Source: Russula earlei
Taxonomy: Eukaryota > Basidiomycota > Agaricomycetes > Russulales > Russulaceae
Direction of reading: 5' to 3'
DNA: 64,000 nt
NCBI GenBank assembly: GCA_025769875.1
Contig: JAGFNK010000197.1
Coordinates: 1-64,000 of the forward strand
In this document: in pieces, positions 45,829 to 56,009 of the stretch
Position numbering within the stretch: position 1 is the stretch's first letter
How the letters are laid out: every line of letters begins with the position of its first letter
Notes under the pieces: generated by a model
Databases searched by the model: none
What the model was told of the DNA's origin: nothing
Seen by the model: the letters and a program-made list of their open reading frames with translations, nothing else
Program-made: the position numbers and the translations under genes

Positions 45829-47670
45829 ATGAAAAAGTGGTATGTATTAGCGCTGATCTTATTGCTCTTAAACAGCAAAACAACTTATGTTACCGCACAG
45901 GCCTACGTGCCTGTGCCCGTAACAGGGTTTAACCAGGATGTAATAGCAGAGTCCACAACCGATGCCTTCGCTGTAACCACAGCATGGTTGGATGATCAGT
46001 TCAAAATAGTATATACCAAAGCTTTCGCGGCAGCCAATACCATGTTAGACGGAAGTGGTAATCCACTTCCCTATAAAGGCGGACTTCCTGATAACAGACT
46101 AGTCGGCGGCGGCACCTATCAACTGGCGCCATACAATGTATCCAACGTATTGTTTCTTTCCAACACAGCACAAACAGGTACACTTCCTTCAGGTACCTTA
46201 ACATTCACCACACCCGCTGCATTCGGCAAACTCAAAATATTGGGATTCTCTACACAGGGGCATAGTATTGTAGCCGTTGTATTACATTTTACCGATAACA
46301 CCCAGTTGGCTGTACCCAATATCACCTTTCTTGACTGGTTCTATCAAACCGCCAACCCCATCGTTATCCGCGGTTTTGGAAGGTTTGCAAGACCTTCCGT
46401 ATCCACTCCCGGAGGGCCTGGATTGCCGCCAACAGTACCTGCGGGTTCTTATGTGGTAGATGGGATCACCACTCCCGATACATCGGGTAGTGAACCCAGG
46501 TTTTACGAGTTCCCCATTACTATTCCCTGCACCAGCCTGGGAAAACTGGTTAAGTCAATAGATTTTACCTATACACCTACCGGTAATGAAGGCGCCACTT
46601 CCAGGGCTGCCATACTCGCGGTATCCGGTCAGCCCTATGTGGCGCCTACCGTAGTATTAACTTCCACGCCCGATGGTTGTACGCCCGGTGTTCATACAGG
46701 TACTGCCACTATCACGATAACAGGTGGTAGCGCAGGTTTTACGTTGAATAAATGGTTTACTTCTCCCCAGCAGGCGAATACTACTGCCACCGGCCTGGCT
46801 CCGGGCAGGGATAGCGCTCAACTGATAGATGCAACAGGTACCTGTAAAATAACCACTGCTGCTGTAATAGTAGATAGTGGCGTAATGCCAAAACCACATG
46901 TTGCCAGCATTGACACCTGTACAGGTTTTACAGTTGCCCTAAGTGTAACGCCCGCCGGTACAGATACCACTTATAAATGGTATACTGCCGCAACAGGTGG
47001 TACTCCTGTTAATACAGGTAACACCTATACGGTTCCTGCCAATACAAATGCCACTTATTATATAGAAGGAACCATAACCAACGCTACTTCTTGCATAACC
47101 AACCCAAGAACAGTAGCCACCGTTGCCTTCGAACCGCTCCTGGCAACACCTGTGGTAACCGTTGGAGCAAGCACACCTACCTCAGTAACCTTCCAGTGGG
47201 CAGCTGTTCCCAATGCTGCCGGTTACCTGGTATCTGTCAATGGAGGTCCTTTCCAAACACCCAGCTCCGGCGCTACCGGTACCAGCCATACCGTAACAGG
47301 CACAACCGGCGCCAATATTACCATAAGTGTAATAGCCTATGGCAAACTGGCCTGCCAAACAAGTGCAGCCGGCACAGCCAGTTTCGTAATACCATCCAAA
47401 GGCATATATGTACCAAACGCATTTACACCCAATGGAGATGGACTCAATGATATCCTGTTTGTATATGGTAGCTTTATCCAACAGTTAGATCTGAAAATAT
47501 TCAACCAATGGGGACAAGCCATATTTGAAACAGCCAATAAAAGCAATGGATGGGATGGAACCTTCAAAGGTAAAATGCAACCTTCCGGGGTATACATGTA
47601 TGCACTGAAAGCAACCTTGCAGGATGGAACAGTAATCAATACAAAGGGCTCTATTAACCTGATACGTTGA
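45829..47670 (+). CDS. T9SS type B secreted protein, tandem paralog 2
   Basis: 613 aa with signal peptide (WYVLALILLLLNSKTTYVTAQ). Same layout as the previous gene: N-terminal shared domain (VPVTGFNQDVIAE … FLDWFYQTA … IRGFGRF), VTGGSAGFTLNKW repeat, Ig-like unit (YKWYTAATGGTPVNTG), FN3-like unit and CHU_C. The last 540 bases are nearly identical to the end of paralog 1, much closer than the first halves, as after recent duplication or gene conversion. Likely co-transcribed with its neighbours. Confidence 0.88.
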   Translation: MKKWYVLALILLLLNSKTTYVTAQAYVPVPVTGFNQDVIAESTTDAFAVTTAWLDDQFKIVYTKAFAAANTMLDGSGNPLPYKGGLPDNRLVGGGTYQLAPYNVSNVLFLSNTAQTGTLPSGTLTFTTPAAFGKLKILGFSTQGHSIVAVVLHFTDNTQLAVPNITFLDWFYQTANPIVIRGFGRFARPSVSTPGGPGLPPTVPAGSYVVDGITTPDTSGSEPRFYEFPITIPCTSLGKLVKSIDFTYTPTGNEGATSRAAILAVSGQPYVAPTVVLTSTPDGCTPGVHTGTATITITGGSAGFTLNKWFTSPQQANTTATGLAPGRDSAQLIDATGTCKITTAAVIVDSGVMPKPHVASIDTCTGFTVALSVTPAGTDTTYKWYTAATGGTPVNTGNTYTVPANTNATYYIEGTITNATSCITNPRTVATVAFEPLLATPVVTVGASTPTSVTFQWAAVPNAAGYLVSVNGGPFQTPSSGATGTSHTVTGTTGANITISVIAYGKLACQTSAAGTASFVIPSKGIYVPNAFTPNGDGLNDILFVYGSFIQQLDLKIFNQWGQAIFETANKSNGWDGTFKGKMQPSGVYMYALKATLQDGTVINTKGSINLIR

Positions 47671-47736
47671 TGTGGGGAGAGAGAAGCCTGGTCATTATAT
47701 ATTTTATTTACGTGAAATGAATCTTTATAGGAAAAT

Positions 47737-50328
47737 ATGACTAGAGTTATGAAGCAGTTTGTTGCAGGGTTAGTTGTCTTATTACTGGTGAATGAATACA
47801 CTGTTACCGCACAAACCTATGTGCCTGTGCCTGTAGCAGTAAGCGGGTTTAATGCAGATGGAATAGCAGAATCCGGTAATGATGCCTGGGCAGTAACGAG
47901 TACAGGCTTAGATGAAGGATTTAAAATATTATATACCAAGAATTTTGCAGCAAGTAATACCATGCTCAGTGCAAGTTACCCGGGTGGTATTCCTGATAAT
48001 GGCGTAATTAGCCAGGCTACAGCCGGTACTTTTATATTGGCGCCCTATACCGGTAATAATATGCTGTATATGTCAAAAAATGCAGCGCTACCAAATACCT
48101 CTTCCGGTGGAAGATTGGTATTAAGTACCCCTGCTTCTTATTCCGGTATACACATACTGGGATATTCAACACAGGGTAACAGTACTTTAACGGCCACTGT
48201 AAACTATACAGATGGCACTTCACAGGCAGCGGTTACTATCAGTTATAATGACTGGTTTTTTTTGACAGGTAATATTGTTACCCAGGGCTTTGGAAGAATA
48301 GCACGTCCCGCAAGCTCTATGCCCGGGGGGCCCGGAGGCCTTGGTTACGTGGTAGAAGGAATTACCACTACTGATTCAGCGCAAAACAATCCCAGGATGT
48401 ATTATATGAATATTCCTATTAATTGTACGAATCAAACGAAATTGGTACAGTCGATAGACTTTGTTTATATCAACCCGGGAGGAGCAGGGATTACTGACAG
48501 AGCTATTATTCTCGCGCTTAATGGATTGCCCTATAGCGCCCCCACTTTTTCCTATACTACCACACCGGCCAGTTGTAACGGCGGTACCGATGGATCAGCT
48601 ACTGTTTCCGTTGTATCACCCGGAGGCAGCCAGGGTTCTATGTTTTATGTATGGGCACCTTCCAGCAGTGCACCAACAGGGTCAGCTACTATGACCGGCC
48701 TCGCAGCCGGTACCTATACTGCCACACCTACCGACCGGAGTGGTGTCGGTTGTACGTATCCTGCTATTACCGTGGTAGTACCTACTGCATCAGCGGTAAG
48801 CGTTACTGCCTCGGCTTCACCCGCTACTATTTGTAGTGGCAGCAGCTCTCAGTTAACCGCTACTGTTACCGGCGGTACATTAAACAACGTAACATGGACA
48901 CCCGGCGGAGCACAGGGAACTACCACAACCGTTACGCCTGCCACTACCACTACCTATACGGTAAGCGGTACCGATAACAACGGATGTGGCGTTCAGGCAA
49001 CAACACAGGTAACCGTAAACCCAACACCTACTTCCACTTATACCATCACACCCGCAACGCTTTGCCCGGGGGATACTGCTACAGCCACTTTTACCGGTAC
49101 CGCCAGCGCCAGCGCTGTATACACCTGGGATTTTGGAAGCACTACCCATATTGTTCCCGGCAGCAGCGGCGCAGGTCCTTACCAGCTGGTTTTCCCTGCA
49201 GGCACCGCCAACACTTCTTTAAAAGTGGTAGATGGTAGCTGTACTTCTACCATTACCCCACTTTCAGTAACCATGCCGTCTAAACGCATAGCGGCCTTCA
49301 GCATATCCGAGGATACGATTTGCTCCTCCAAAAGCATTACGGTAACCTTCACCGGTACCGGTACCGCTACAGATACTTATAACTGGAATTTTGGTGGAGG
49401 TAGCCCAACACCCGCTACCTATACCGGCCCTGGCCCTTATAGTGTACAATACAACACCGCAAAAGATACTACGGTGCTCTCATTATCTGTATCCTATGCC
49501 GGTTGTGTAACACCTGTTTATAGCGATAGCTTATGGGTAGATCAATCACCGGTAGCCAACTTTAGTGCAGTGCCCTTAACAGGTTGCGCCCTCCAGACTG
49601 TAACCTTTACCAATAGTTCTACAGGAGGAGCAGGATACATCTGGTCACTGGGCAATGCAGATACCACTACTACCCCTTCTGCCACTACTTTTAAACATAC
49701 TTACGATACAGGTTCTTATACCATCACACTCCGCGCGCTTTCTGCAGATGGAAAGTGTGAGAGCGATATGACAAAGACCAACTATATTAAAATACTGCCA
49801 AAACCTATTGCATCCTTTACTTCCACGCCCGATATTAATACTCCTACTGAGCTGGCCAAAGCATTGTTCACCTTTACCAATGCCTCCCAAAATGCGACTA
49901 CTTACGAATGGTCGTTTGGAGACGGTGGCGCCTCTAACGCAACTGACCCCACGTATAAGTATAATTCCGTAGGGGATTATGTGGTTACCTTATATGCATA
50001 CAATAGCATTGGCTGTGTAGACTCAACCAGTAAGGAGTTTTATACGATCATTCCTGATGCGGTATTAAAGATCCCTAATGCCTTTTCTCCCAATGGAGAT
50101 GGCGTGAATGATAAATGGGTAATACCCGGATTGGTAGGCGCCACTGATATTAAGCTGGATGTATATAATCGTTGGGGACAGCGTGTGTATACCAATCATG
50201 GTGCTTATGAACCCTGGGATGGAACATACAATGGTAAGCCATTACAACTTGGCACTTTCTATTATGTATTGGAAGTGCCTTCTTCCACCATACATTCTTA
50301 TAATGGTTGGGTGCTGATTGTTAAATAA
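47737..50328 (+). CDS. T9SS type B secreted protein with PKD domains, tandem paralog 3
   Basis: 863 aa; the start is the ATG at 47737 or the in-frame ATG at 47749. Signal peptide QFVAGLVVLLLVNEYTVTAQ. The N-terminal shared domain (VAVSGFNADGIAE … YNDWFFLTG … TQGFGRIARP) is close to paralog 2. It then differs: a SprB-like repeat (TPASCNGGTDGSATVSV), Ig-like and PKD-like repeats (VYTWDFG, TYNWNFGGG, GYIWSLGN, TYEWSFGDGG) and a CHU_C domain (IPNAFSPNGDGVNDKW … VYNRWGQRVY … GTFYYVLE) more like that of the gene at 5607-8702. The protein therefore looks mosaic: paralog-2 head, 5607-type tail. Confidence 0.88.
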   Translation: MTRVMKQFVAGLVVLLLVNEYTVTAQTYVPVPVAVSGFNADGIAESGNDAWAVTSTGLDEGFKILYTKNFAASNTMLSASYPGGIPDNGVISQATAGTFILAPYTGNNMLYMSKNAALPNTSSGGRLVLSTPASYSGIHILGYSTQGNSTLTATVNYTDGTSQAAVTISYNDWFFLTGNIVTQGFGRIARPASSMPGGPGGLGYVVEGITTTDSAQNNPRMYYMNIPINCTNQTKLVQSIDFVYINPGGAGITDRAIILALNGLPYSAPTFSYTTTPASCNGGTDGSATVSVVSPGGSQGSMFYVWAPSSSAPTGSATMTGLAAGTYTATPTDRSGVGCTYPAITVVVPTASAVSVTASASPATICSGSSSQLTATVTGGTLNNVTWTPGGAQGTTTTVTPATTTTYTVSGTDNNGCGVQATTQVTVNPTPTSTYTITPATLCPGDTATATFTGTASASAVYTWDFGSTTHIVPGSSGAGPYQLVFPAGTANTSLKVVDGSCTSTITPLSVTMPSKRIAAFSISEDTICSSKSITVTFTGTGTATDTYNWNFGGGSPTPATYTGPGPYSVQYNTAKDTTVLSLSVSYAGCVTPVYSDSLWVDQSPVANFSAVPLTGCALQTVTFTNSSTGGAGYIWSLGNADTTTTPSATTFKHTYDTGSYTITLRALSADGKCESDMTKTNYIKILPKPIASFTSTPDINTPTELAKALFTFTNASQNATTYEWSFGDGGASNATDPTYKYNSVGDYVVTLYAYNSIGCVDSTSKEFYTIIPDAVLKIPNAFSPNGDGVNDKWVIPGLVGATDIKLDVYNRWGQRVYTNHGAYEPWDGTYNGKPLQLGTFYYVLEVPSSTIHSYNGWVLIVK

Positions 50329-50369
50329 TATTTCTCATCTAAGATCGTTCTCTATAGTTGTAAATGAAG

Positions 50370-50396
50370 AGAGGCTAACCATTATGGTTAGCCTCT
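50370..50396. terminator. Bidirectional terminator
   Basis: Stem AGAGGCTAACC / GGTTAGCCTCT, loop ATTAT, flanked by A-rich and T-rich runs; sits between the convergent type B gene and acetyltransferase gene. Confidence 0.85.
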
Positions 50397-50418
50397 TTCA
50401 TATTTATAATGTCTTCTT

Positions 50419-50910
50419 CTATAATTCCTTCTTCATCCATATATCACACCCATTGTGCCCGCTACTGCCCAGGGGAGCATTGAGATAAGTAAACCCAAAC
50501 TTTTCATATACGGTTACTGCCTTTCTTAATTCCGGCATTGTTTCCAGGTATACTTCGGCAAACCCGTTATCCTTCGCCCAACTAAGACAGGCATCGATCA
50601 TTTGCCTGCCCAACCCAATACCCCTTGCATCCCTGCGTAGGTACATTTTCACCAGTTCGCAGGTATGAGCCGGTAATCCATTGGTAGGGTAGATGCCAGC
50701 ACCACCTACCAGTTCATTGTTTCGGATAGCCACCAGGTAAACGCTGCGTGGAGTATCCCGGAACAGCTCGAATAAATGATCCGTACTATCATCAAAATAC
50801 ACGGTACCTGGTTTATTGGCGCCAAACTCTTCCAGCGATTGCCTGATGATCGTTGCAATAGCCGCGTTATCGTTCGGTTCAATATGCCTTATCAATACCT
50901 CATTCATCAA
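50419..50910 (-). CDS. GNAT-family N-acetyltransferase
   Basis: 163 aa; start ATG at 50910 (or the next Met). GNAT fold with acetyl-CoA loop RRDARGIGLGRQMIDACLSWA and C-terminal YEKFGFTYLNAPLGSSGH. Transfers an acetyl group; the substrate is unknown. Similar small proteins are often annotated as amino-acid or peptide acetyltransferases. Only 8 bases after the pgi stop, so it is probably the second gene of a pgi transcript. Confidence 0.88.
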   Translation of the reverse strand: MMNEVLIRHIEPNDNAAIATIIRQSLEEFGANKPGTVYFDDSTDHLFELFRDTPRSVYLVAIRNNELVGGAGIYPTNGLPAHTCELVKMYLRRDARGIGLGRQMIDACLSWAKDNGFAEVYLETMPELRKAVTVYEKFGFTYLNAPLGSSGHNGCDIWMKKEL

Positions 50911-50918
50911 TGGTGCAT

Positions 50919-52580
50919 TTATAAAGGAGTACGCAGCTTTTTATACGCATTGATCAAACCATTGGTAGAAGAATCGTGGCTACTGATCTCATCATTGTTC
51001 AGCAATTCAGGAAGAATATTGCCTGCCAATTGTTTGCCCAGTTCCACACCCCATTGGTCGAAGCTGAATATGTTCCAGATAACACCCTGCACAAAGATCT
51101 TATGCTCGTATAAAGCGATCAGGCTACCCAATGAATAGGGGGTGATCTCTTTTACCAGGATTGAGTTGGTAGGTTTATTACCTGTAAATATTTTAAAGGG
51201 ACAAAGCTTCTTGATTTCTTCTTCATTCTTACCTGTTTTTACCAGTTCTGCTTTTACTTCATTCTCCGACTTGCCATTCATTAAAGCTTCTGTTTGTGCA
51301 AAGAAGTTGGACAGCAGTTTCTGGTGATGATCACCAACCGGGTTATGGCTGATAGCCGGTGCAATAAAGTCGCATGGGATCAGTAACGTACCCTGGTGGA
51401 TCAGCTGGTAAAACGCATGTTGACCATTGGTGCCTGGTTCACCCCATATAACGGGGCCGGTAGCATAGTTAACGGGGTTACCGCTTCTATCCACGCTCTT
51501 ACCATTGCTTTCCATATTTCCCTGCTGGAAGTAAGCGGAAAAGCGATGCATATATTGATCGTAAGGCAGGATAGCCTCACTTTGAGCGCCAAAGAAGTTG
51601 GTATACCAGATGCCGATGAGCGCCATCAGCACCGGGATATTCTTTTCCAGCTTAGCGGTCCTGAAATGTGTATCAACACTATAAGCGCCTTTCAGCAACT
51701 GCTCAAAATTGTCGTAGCCAATGGTTAATGCAATAGACAAACCGATAGCGCTCCATAAGCTATAGCGGCCACCTACCCAATCCCAGAACTCAAACATATT
51801 GGCTTTATCAATACCAAATTGTGTTACTTCTTTTTCATTGGTGCTTAATGCCACAAAGTGTTTCGCTATATGTGCTTCATCTTTAGCTGTATGCAAAAAC
51901 CATTGCCTGGCGGTATGCGCGTTAGTCATGGTTTCCTGCGTGGTAAAGGTTTTGGAAGCCACCAGGAACAAAGTCTCCTCCGGTGTTACCTTTTTAAGGG
52001 TCTCTGTAATATGCGTTGCATCTACATTGCTCACAAAGAAAGCTTCTATGTCCTCATGCCAGTAGGGCTTTAAGGCTTCGGTAACCATTACCGGGCCCAG
52101 GTCGCTACCGCCAATACCGATGTTTACAATATACCTGATCTTCTTACCGCTATACCCTTTCCATTTACCGGTGTGTACATCATCGCAAAAGGATTTCATG
52201 TGCGCCAGTACTTTTCTTACCAGCGGCATTACATCTTTACCATCAACCAGTATGGGTGTATCGGAAAAGTTACGCAGGGCCGTATGTAATACAGAACGAT
52301 GTTCTGTTTCATTGATCTTAATACCTGCAAACATGGCATGAATAGCATCCTTTAGTTCACAGTCTCCCGCCAGTTGTAATAACAACTGGAGTGTTTTCTG
52401 GTTGAGCATGTTCTTGGAATAGTCAAACAGTATGTCTTCCAGGTGTAGGGAGAATTTAGCAAATCGCTCTGCATCGCTCGCAAATAAGTCCTTCATCTGC
52501 TTACGGCTCATCTCATCTTCATAATGCTTTTTCAGCAGGAACCAGGCCTGCGTATTGGTTGGATTGATCTTGGGTAACAT
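50919..52580 (-). CDS. pgi: Glucose-6-phosphate isomerase
   Basis: 553 aa, full length for the long bacterial form. Interconverts glucose 6-phosphate and fructose 6-phosphate in the cytosol. Both family signatures are present: [14 protein letters not shown] and [13 protein letters not shown]. Active-site residues visible are the Glu of GNMESNGKS, the His of [13 protein letters not shown] and the Lys of ELGKQ; sugar-phosphate loop [13 protein letters not shown]. Divergent from the beta-barrel-like gene. A TATATTTC box at 52610-52603 (minus) is a one-mismatch -7 candidate, 22 bases before the ATG. Confidence 0.97.
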   Translation of the reverse strand: MLPKINPTNTQAWFLLKKHYEDEMSRKQMKDLFASDAERFAKFSLHLEDILFDYSKNMLNQKTLQLLLQLAGDCELKDAIHAMFAGIKINETEHRSVLHTALRNFSDTPILVDGKDVMPLVRKVLAHMKSFCDDVHTGKWKGYSGKKIRYIVNIGIGGSDLGPVMVTEALKPYWHEDIEAFFVSNVDATHITETLKKVTPEETLFLVASKTFTTQETMTNAHTARQWFLHTAKDEAHIAKHFVALSTNEKEVTQFGIDKANMFEFWDWVGGRYSLWSAIGLSIALTIGYDNFEQLLKGAYSVDTHFRTAKLEKNIPVLMALIGIWYTNFFGAQSEAILPYDQYMHRFSAYFQQGNMESNGKSVDRSGNPVNYATGPVIWGEPGTNGQHAFYQLIHQGTLLIPCDFIAPAISHNPVGDHHQKLLSNFFAQTEALMNGKSENEVKAELVKTGKNEEEIKKLCPFKIFTGNKPTNSILVKEITPYSLGSLIALYEHKIFVQGVIWNIFSFDQWGVELGKQLAGNILPELLNNDEISSHDSSTNGLINAYKKLRTPL

Positions 52581-52775
52581 AAAGCGGTAATAATTAATCT
52601 GCGAAATATATACGCAATATTATATTAAAATGATTAGAACAGTTTTCTGTGTTTTTGATTTTATTTCCTTATGGTGCTGCCATCTGGACACAGGGTAACA
52701 GGTGTTTCAATAATTATTCCAATAGTGGATTTATTCAGCCGGATTCGTTTATTTTCACTTAAATTCCCCTAAACC

Positions 52776-53765
52776 ATGCCTCTAAAGTTCTTTAGTGCCC
52801 TCTTTTGTGTCATTATATCCGCTTCCGTTTTTGCACAGGGAGGCGCAGCCACGGGTGGCAGCATTGGTGTATCATTTACCGCATTGCCCCAAAGTTCCTT
52901 TAAAGATACGGTGGGTAAGTTTGGGTATACGGCCCTGGATATCAGTGCCCGCATTCCTTTATTTGGCAGTAAGCATCAAACTGCCGGACGGAAAAAAGGT
53001 GCACATCTGGCAGATAGCAGCCGGCACTTTTACGAAACATCGGCACGCCTGGGCTTTGGACTATTACCCATTGATATTGGGTTCCTCAATACAACGCGTA
53101 ACTTTTATAATAGCTCAGCAGGAGTAGGGGTATCCATCGGTAGCGGTAAGAATATTTTTAGCATATCAGCCAATGTAGGGGTTGCTGCTGATGGTACAGT
53201 GCTCCAAAACAACGATACCCGTTATCGTTTTTCAGGTTCCTTTATCGTAAACCATATCAGCCAAAGTGGTACTGTTTTTCAATATGGTGTTGCCTTTACG
53301 TATGCATATGGAAGGCCATTGCCATTGCCTGTACTCGGTATGTATAAGCGTATTTCGTTGGGTAATAAATGGTCCCTGTCTGGCGTATTGCCTTTATCCG
53401 TGCAGGTAACCGATCATATTGATAGCAAGCGGCAGCTGGCTTTTTCGCTTCGCCCTTCGGGCAACCGGTTCCAGTTTGCAAATGAAAATGTCTTTGCCAC
53501 CACATCGCCTGCCGTGTTTATGCAACTCAGGCAGTTTCAGTTAGCTGCTGTGTATACCTATAAATTCAGTCAATATTTTAGCCTGGGGGCAGATGCAGGA
53601 TTGCTGTTTGCAAGAAAACTCAAGTTTACAGAACAGGACGATACCAAAACCATTCTCTCTCAAATCACTATTAAACCCGGCCCTTCTTTCAAAATATCAC
53701 TCAGGTATTCGTTACCGCACAAACGGCCAGGTATACCGGAGAATGAGGCCATGAATAATTATTAA
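52776..53765 (+). CDS. Predicted outer-membrane beta-barrel protein
   Basis: 329 aa with signal peptide (FFSALFCVIISASVFAQ). The rest is alternating hydrophobic/polar strands typical of a transmembrane beta-barrel (GVSFTALPQS, ARLGFGLLPIDIGFL, FSISANVGVAAD, QLAAVYTYKFSQYFSLGADAG, PSFKISLRYSL). Resembles hypothetical outer-membrane proteins (DUF6268-like) of Bacteroidota; no enzyme motif, no TonB plug. Function unknown. Confidence 0.75.
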   Translation: MPLKFFSALFCVIISASVFAQGGAATGGSIGVSFTALPQSSFKDTVGKFGYTALDISARIPLFGSKHQTAGRKKGAHLADSSRHFYETSARLGFGLLPIDIGFLNTTRNFYNSSAGVGVSIGSGKNIFSISANVGVAADGTVLQNNDTRYRFSGSFIVNHISQSGTVFQYGVAFTYAYGRPLPLPVLGMYKRISLGNKWSLSGVLPLSVQVTDHIDSKRQLAFSLRPSGNRFQFANENVFATTSPAVFMQLRQFQLAAVYTYKFSQYFSLGADAGLLFARKLKFTEQDDTKTILSQITIKPGPSFKISLRYSLPHKRPGIPENEAMNNY

Positions 53766-53814
53766 TTGTCAATGGTTAACGGAAGGAACAATGCTGCCAC
53801 AGGCAGTTATACTT

Positions 53815-53840
53815 ACAACGTATAACGTACAACTTATAAC
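53815..53840. repeat. GTATAACGTACAAC repeat
   Basis: AACGTATAACGTACAACTTA, then TAAC. Same words as the inverted repeat at 58395-58437. It supplies the stop codon of the minus-strand threonine aldolase. Confidence 0.65.
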
Positions 53841-54847
53841 TTCCTGATTGCTTCCATCGTTTTTGCTACCATTTCCTGGGAGATATCCAGGTGTACCACA
53901 ATACGTACCTGGGTAGGAGAGATGGCTATCATCAGGATGCCCTGCTCTTTCATGGCTGCCACGAAAGCGGGTGCAGTAAGTCTGCCTTTTATTTCAAAAA
54001 TGATGATATTGGTTTCTACAGGGAGTATTTCGCCTGTATAGTCTTTCTCTGCCAATGCTTTTGCGATGAGTTGTGCATGCGCATGATCCTCCGCCAGCCT
54101 TGCTATATTGTTTTGTAATGCATAGAGACCGGCTGCAGCTAAAAAGCCTGCCTGGCGCATACCGCCGCCAAATACTTTGCGAATGCGTTTTGCCTTTTGA
54201 ATAAAGGGCTTTGGGCCAAGTAATACACTACCTACGGGTGCTCCCAATCCTTTACTAAGGCAAATGGAGATCGTGTTAAAGGCACTGCCGTATTGCGCGG
54301 TGGTTTCTCCTTTGGCTACCAGGGCATTGAAGAGCCTGGCTCCATCCAGGTGAAAAGCCATATTGTGTTGTGTGCATACCGCTTTTATAGCCAGTATGTT
54401 TGTAAAGTCGTAACAACTGCCGCCCCCCCTGTTGGCCGTATTTTCCAGGGATACAAGTGTACTAACGGGTTTGTGTATATCATCGGGATTAATGGCGGCT
54501 TCTACCTGATCGGCAGTTACCCTGCCACGGTTGCCCTCCAGTAAGCGAACGGAACAGCCGCTGTTGAAGGCGATACCACCACCTTCGTATTGATAGATAT
54601 GCGACAGTTTGTCGCAAATTACTTCATCGCCCGGTTGGGTATGTGCTTTGATAGCTATTTGATTGGTCATGGTGCCGCTGGGGCAAAACAAGCCTGCTTC
54701 GAGGCCAAAAAGGGAAGCTGCATAGGCTTCGAGTTCATTAACGGTAGGGTCTTCTCCAAAAACATCATCGCCAACGGGGGCGTTTATCATGGCCGCCAGC
54801 ATGCCGGTGGTAGGGCGGGTTACAGTATCGGAACGGAAATCGATCAT
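53834..54847 (-). CDS. Low-specificity threonine aldolase
   Basis: 337 aa from the ATG at 54847 (MIDFRSDTVTRPT, the usual family start). The frame is open 33 codons further up, but that part lies in the promoter region and has no family match. Fold-type I PLP enzyme cleaving L-threonine or L-allo-threonine to glycine and acetaldehyde. PLP-lysine K199 (CLSKGLGAPVGS), stacking His83 (LSHIYQYE), and D168/R171 (HLDGARLF). Divergent from rpoD. The TATCTTCG just before the ATG may be a variant -7 box. Confidence 0.94.
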   Translation of the reverse strand: MIDFRSDTVTRPTTGMLAAMINAPVGDDVFGEDPTVNELEAYAASLFGLEAGLFCPSGTMTNQIAIKAHTQPGDEVICDKLSHIYQYEGGGIAFNSGCSVRLLEGNRGRVTADQVEAAINPDDIHKPVSTLVSLENTANRGGGSCYDFTNILAIKAVCTQHNMAFHLDGARLFNALVAKGETTAQYGSAFNTISICLSKGLGAPVGSVLLGPKPFIQKAKRIRKVFGGGMRQAGFLAAAGLYALQNNIARLAEDHAHAQLIAKALAEKDYTGEILPVETNIIIFEIKGRLTAPAFVAAMKEQGILMIAISPTQVRIVVHLDISQEMVAKTMEAIRKL

Positions 54848-54973
54848 AGGCACGAAGATAATTATTCGGCTTCCTTTTATTTTTCCGCTCTTCCTAATTG
54901 TTAAAAATACGGGAGTTTTTGCCCAGATGTGTAGTTTTTTCCACAAAAGCTAGTATATTCCGTTATCCCATCG

Positions 54974-54981
54974 TACTTTTG
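54974..54981 (+). promoter_or_regulatory. Candidate rpoD -7 box (TACTTTTG)
   Basis: Exact TAnnTTTG match, 114 bases before the rpoD start. The leader has a weak hairpin GGCTGC / GGCAGC followed by six T at 55027-55063, possibly attenuating. Confidence 0.45.
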
Positions 54982-55094
54982 CAGACTTCGCCCCGGAAAA
55001 CAGATAATAAAATAATAAATTGTGAGGCTGCACCCTAAAAAGAAAACAATTGGCAGCTTTTTTCCGTTAGTATTATAAGTATCAATATACAGTT

Positions 55095-55952
55095 ATGAGG
55101 CAACTCAAGATCGCTACGCAGATTACAAATCGTGATTCCCAGGCAGTAGAAAAGTATCTGCAGGAAATCTCCAAGATTCCTATGATCACCCCTGAAGAGG
55201 AAACCACACTGGCCCAGAAAATCAAGATGGGTAACCAGCGGGCGTTAGACAAATTGGTGCAGGCCAACCTTCGTTTCGTGGTATCTGTTGCTAAGCAGTA
55301 CCAGCACCAGGGCCTTTCTCTTAGCGATTTGATCAACGAGGGCAACCTCGGCTTAATTAAAGCGGCACAACGCTTCGATGAAACCAAAGGTTTCAAATTT
55401 ATCTCTTATGCTGTATGGTGGATTCGCCAGTCCATTTTACAGGCGTTGGCAGAGCAGGGCAGATTAGTCCGCTTGCCACAAAACAAAATTGGCACCTATA
55501 ACAAAGCCAACAAGGCTTACATGGCTTTTGAACAGGAACACGAACGTGAACCTTCTACGGAAGAGCTGAGTGAAATCCTTGAAATGAGCGAAACAGAGAT
55601 CAACAACATTTTCCAGAGCAACACCCGCCACACTTCGCTCGATGCACCTGTGCACGAAGCAGAAGATGTAGCTATGGGAGATCTGCTGGAAGGTAGTGAC
55701 GACACCGATGAGGATGTAATGAAAGATTCATTGCGCGAAGAGATCCGTCGTGTACTCAAATCATTAAGCCCGAGAGAAGCTGAGATCGTAAATGCTTACT
55801 TTGGATTAGATGGTGAGAATGGCGTTACTATTGAACAGATTGGTATGAAGTACGATCTTACCAAAGAACGTATTCGCCAGATTAAAGAACGTGCTATCAA
55901 ACGTTTACAGAAAGCCCGTTACAGCAATGCATTAAAAGCATATTTAGGATAA
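55095..55952 (+). CDS. rpoD: Primary RNA polymerase sigma factor (RpoD/SigA)
   Basis: 285 aa, the compact group-1 sigma of Bacteroidota, which lacks the long N-terminal region 1.1 of E. coli sigma-70. Region 1.2/2.1 ALDKLVQANLRFVVSVAKQY; region 2.2-2.4 DLINEGNLGLIKAA … FKFISYAVWWIRQSI; region 3; region 4.2 helix-turn-helix TKERIRQIKERAIKRLQ. It directs the polymerase to housekeeping promoters, for which the lineage uses TTTG / TAnnTTTG rather than TTGACA / TATAAT. A strong terminator follows. Confidence 0.97.
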   Translation: MRQLKIATQITNRDSQAVEKYLQEISKIPMITPEEETTLAQKIKMGNQRALDKLVQANLRFVVSVAKQYQHQGLSLSDLINEGNLGLIKAAQRFDETKGFKFISYAVWWIRQSILQALAEQGRLVRLPQNKIGTYNKANKAYMAFEQEHEREPSTEELSEILEMSETEINNIFQSNTRHTSLDAPVHEAEDVAMGDLLEGSDDTDEDVMKDSLREEIRRVLKSLSPREAEIVNAYFGLDGENGVTIEQIGMKYDLTKERIRQIKERAIKRLQKARYSNALKAYLG

Positions 55953-55977
55953 TCACCTTATCTTTTAAAGCCTTATA

Positions 55978-56009
55978 GCCCTTTGACCGAAAGATCAAAG
56001 GGCTTTTTT
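55978..56009 (+). terminator. rpoD terminator
   Basis: Stem GCCCTTTGA / TCAAAGGGC with 8-base loop followed by TTTTTTG. Confidence 0.88.

Noticed and set aside
1..50328. Surface proteins as pore-forming or RTX-type toxins because of Gly/Asn/Thr repeats
   Set aside because: No GGxGxDxxx calcium repeats or toxin catalytic motifs; the repeats fit beta-helix, FN3 and PKD domains with T9SS tails.
54848..54946. N-terminal extension of threonine aldolase
   Set aside because: Family members begin at MIDFRSDT; the extension has no match and covers the promoter region.
55027..55063. Riboswitch or small RNA in the rpoD leader
   Set aside because: Only a weak 5-7 bp stem with a large loop and six T; not enough to call.
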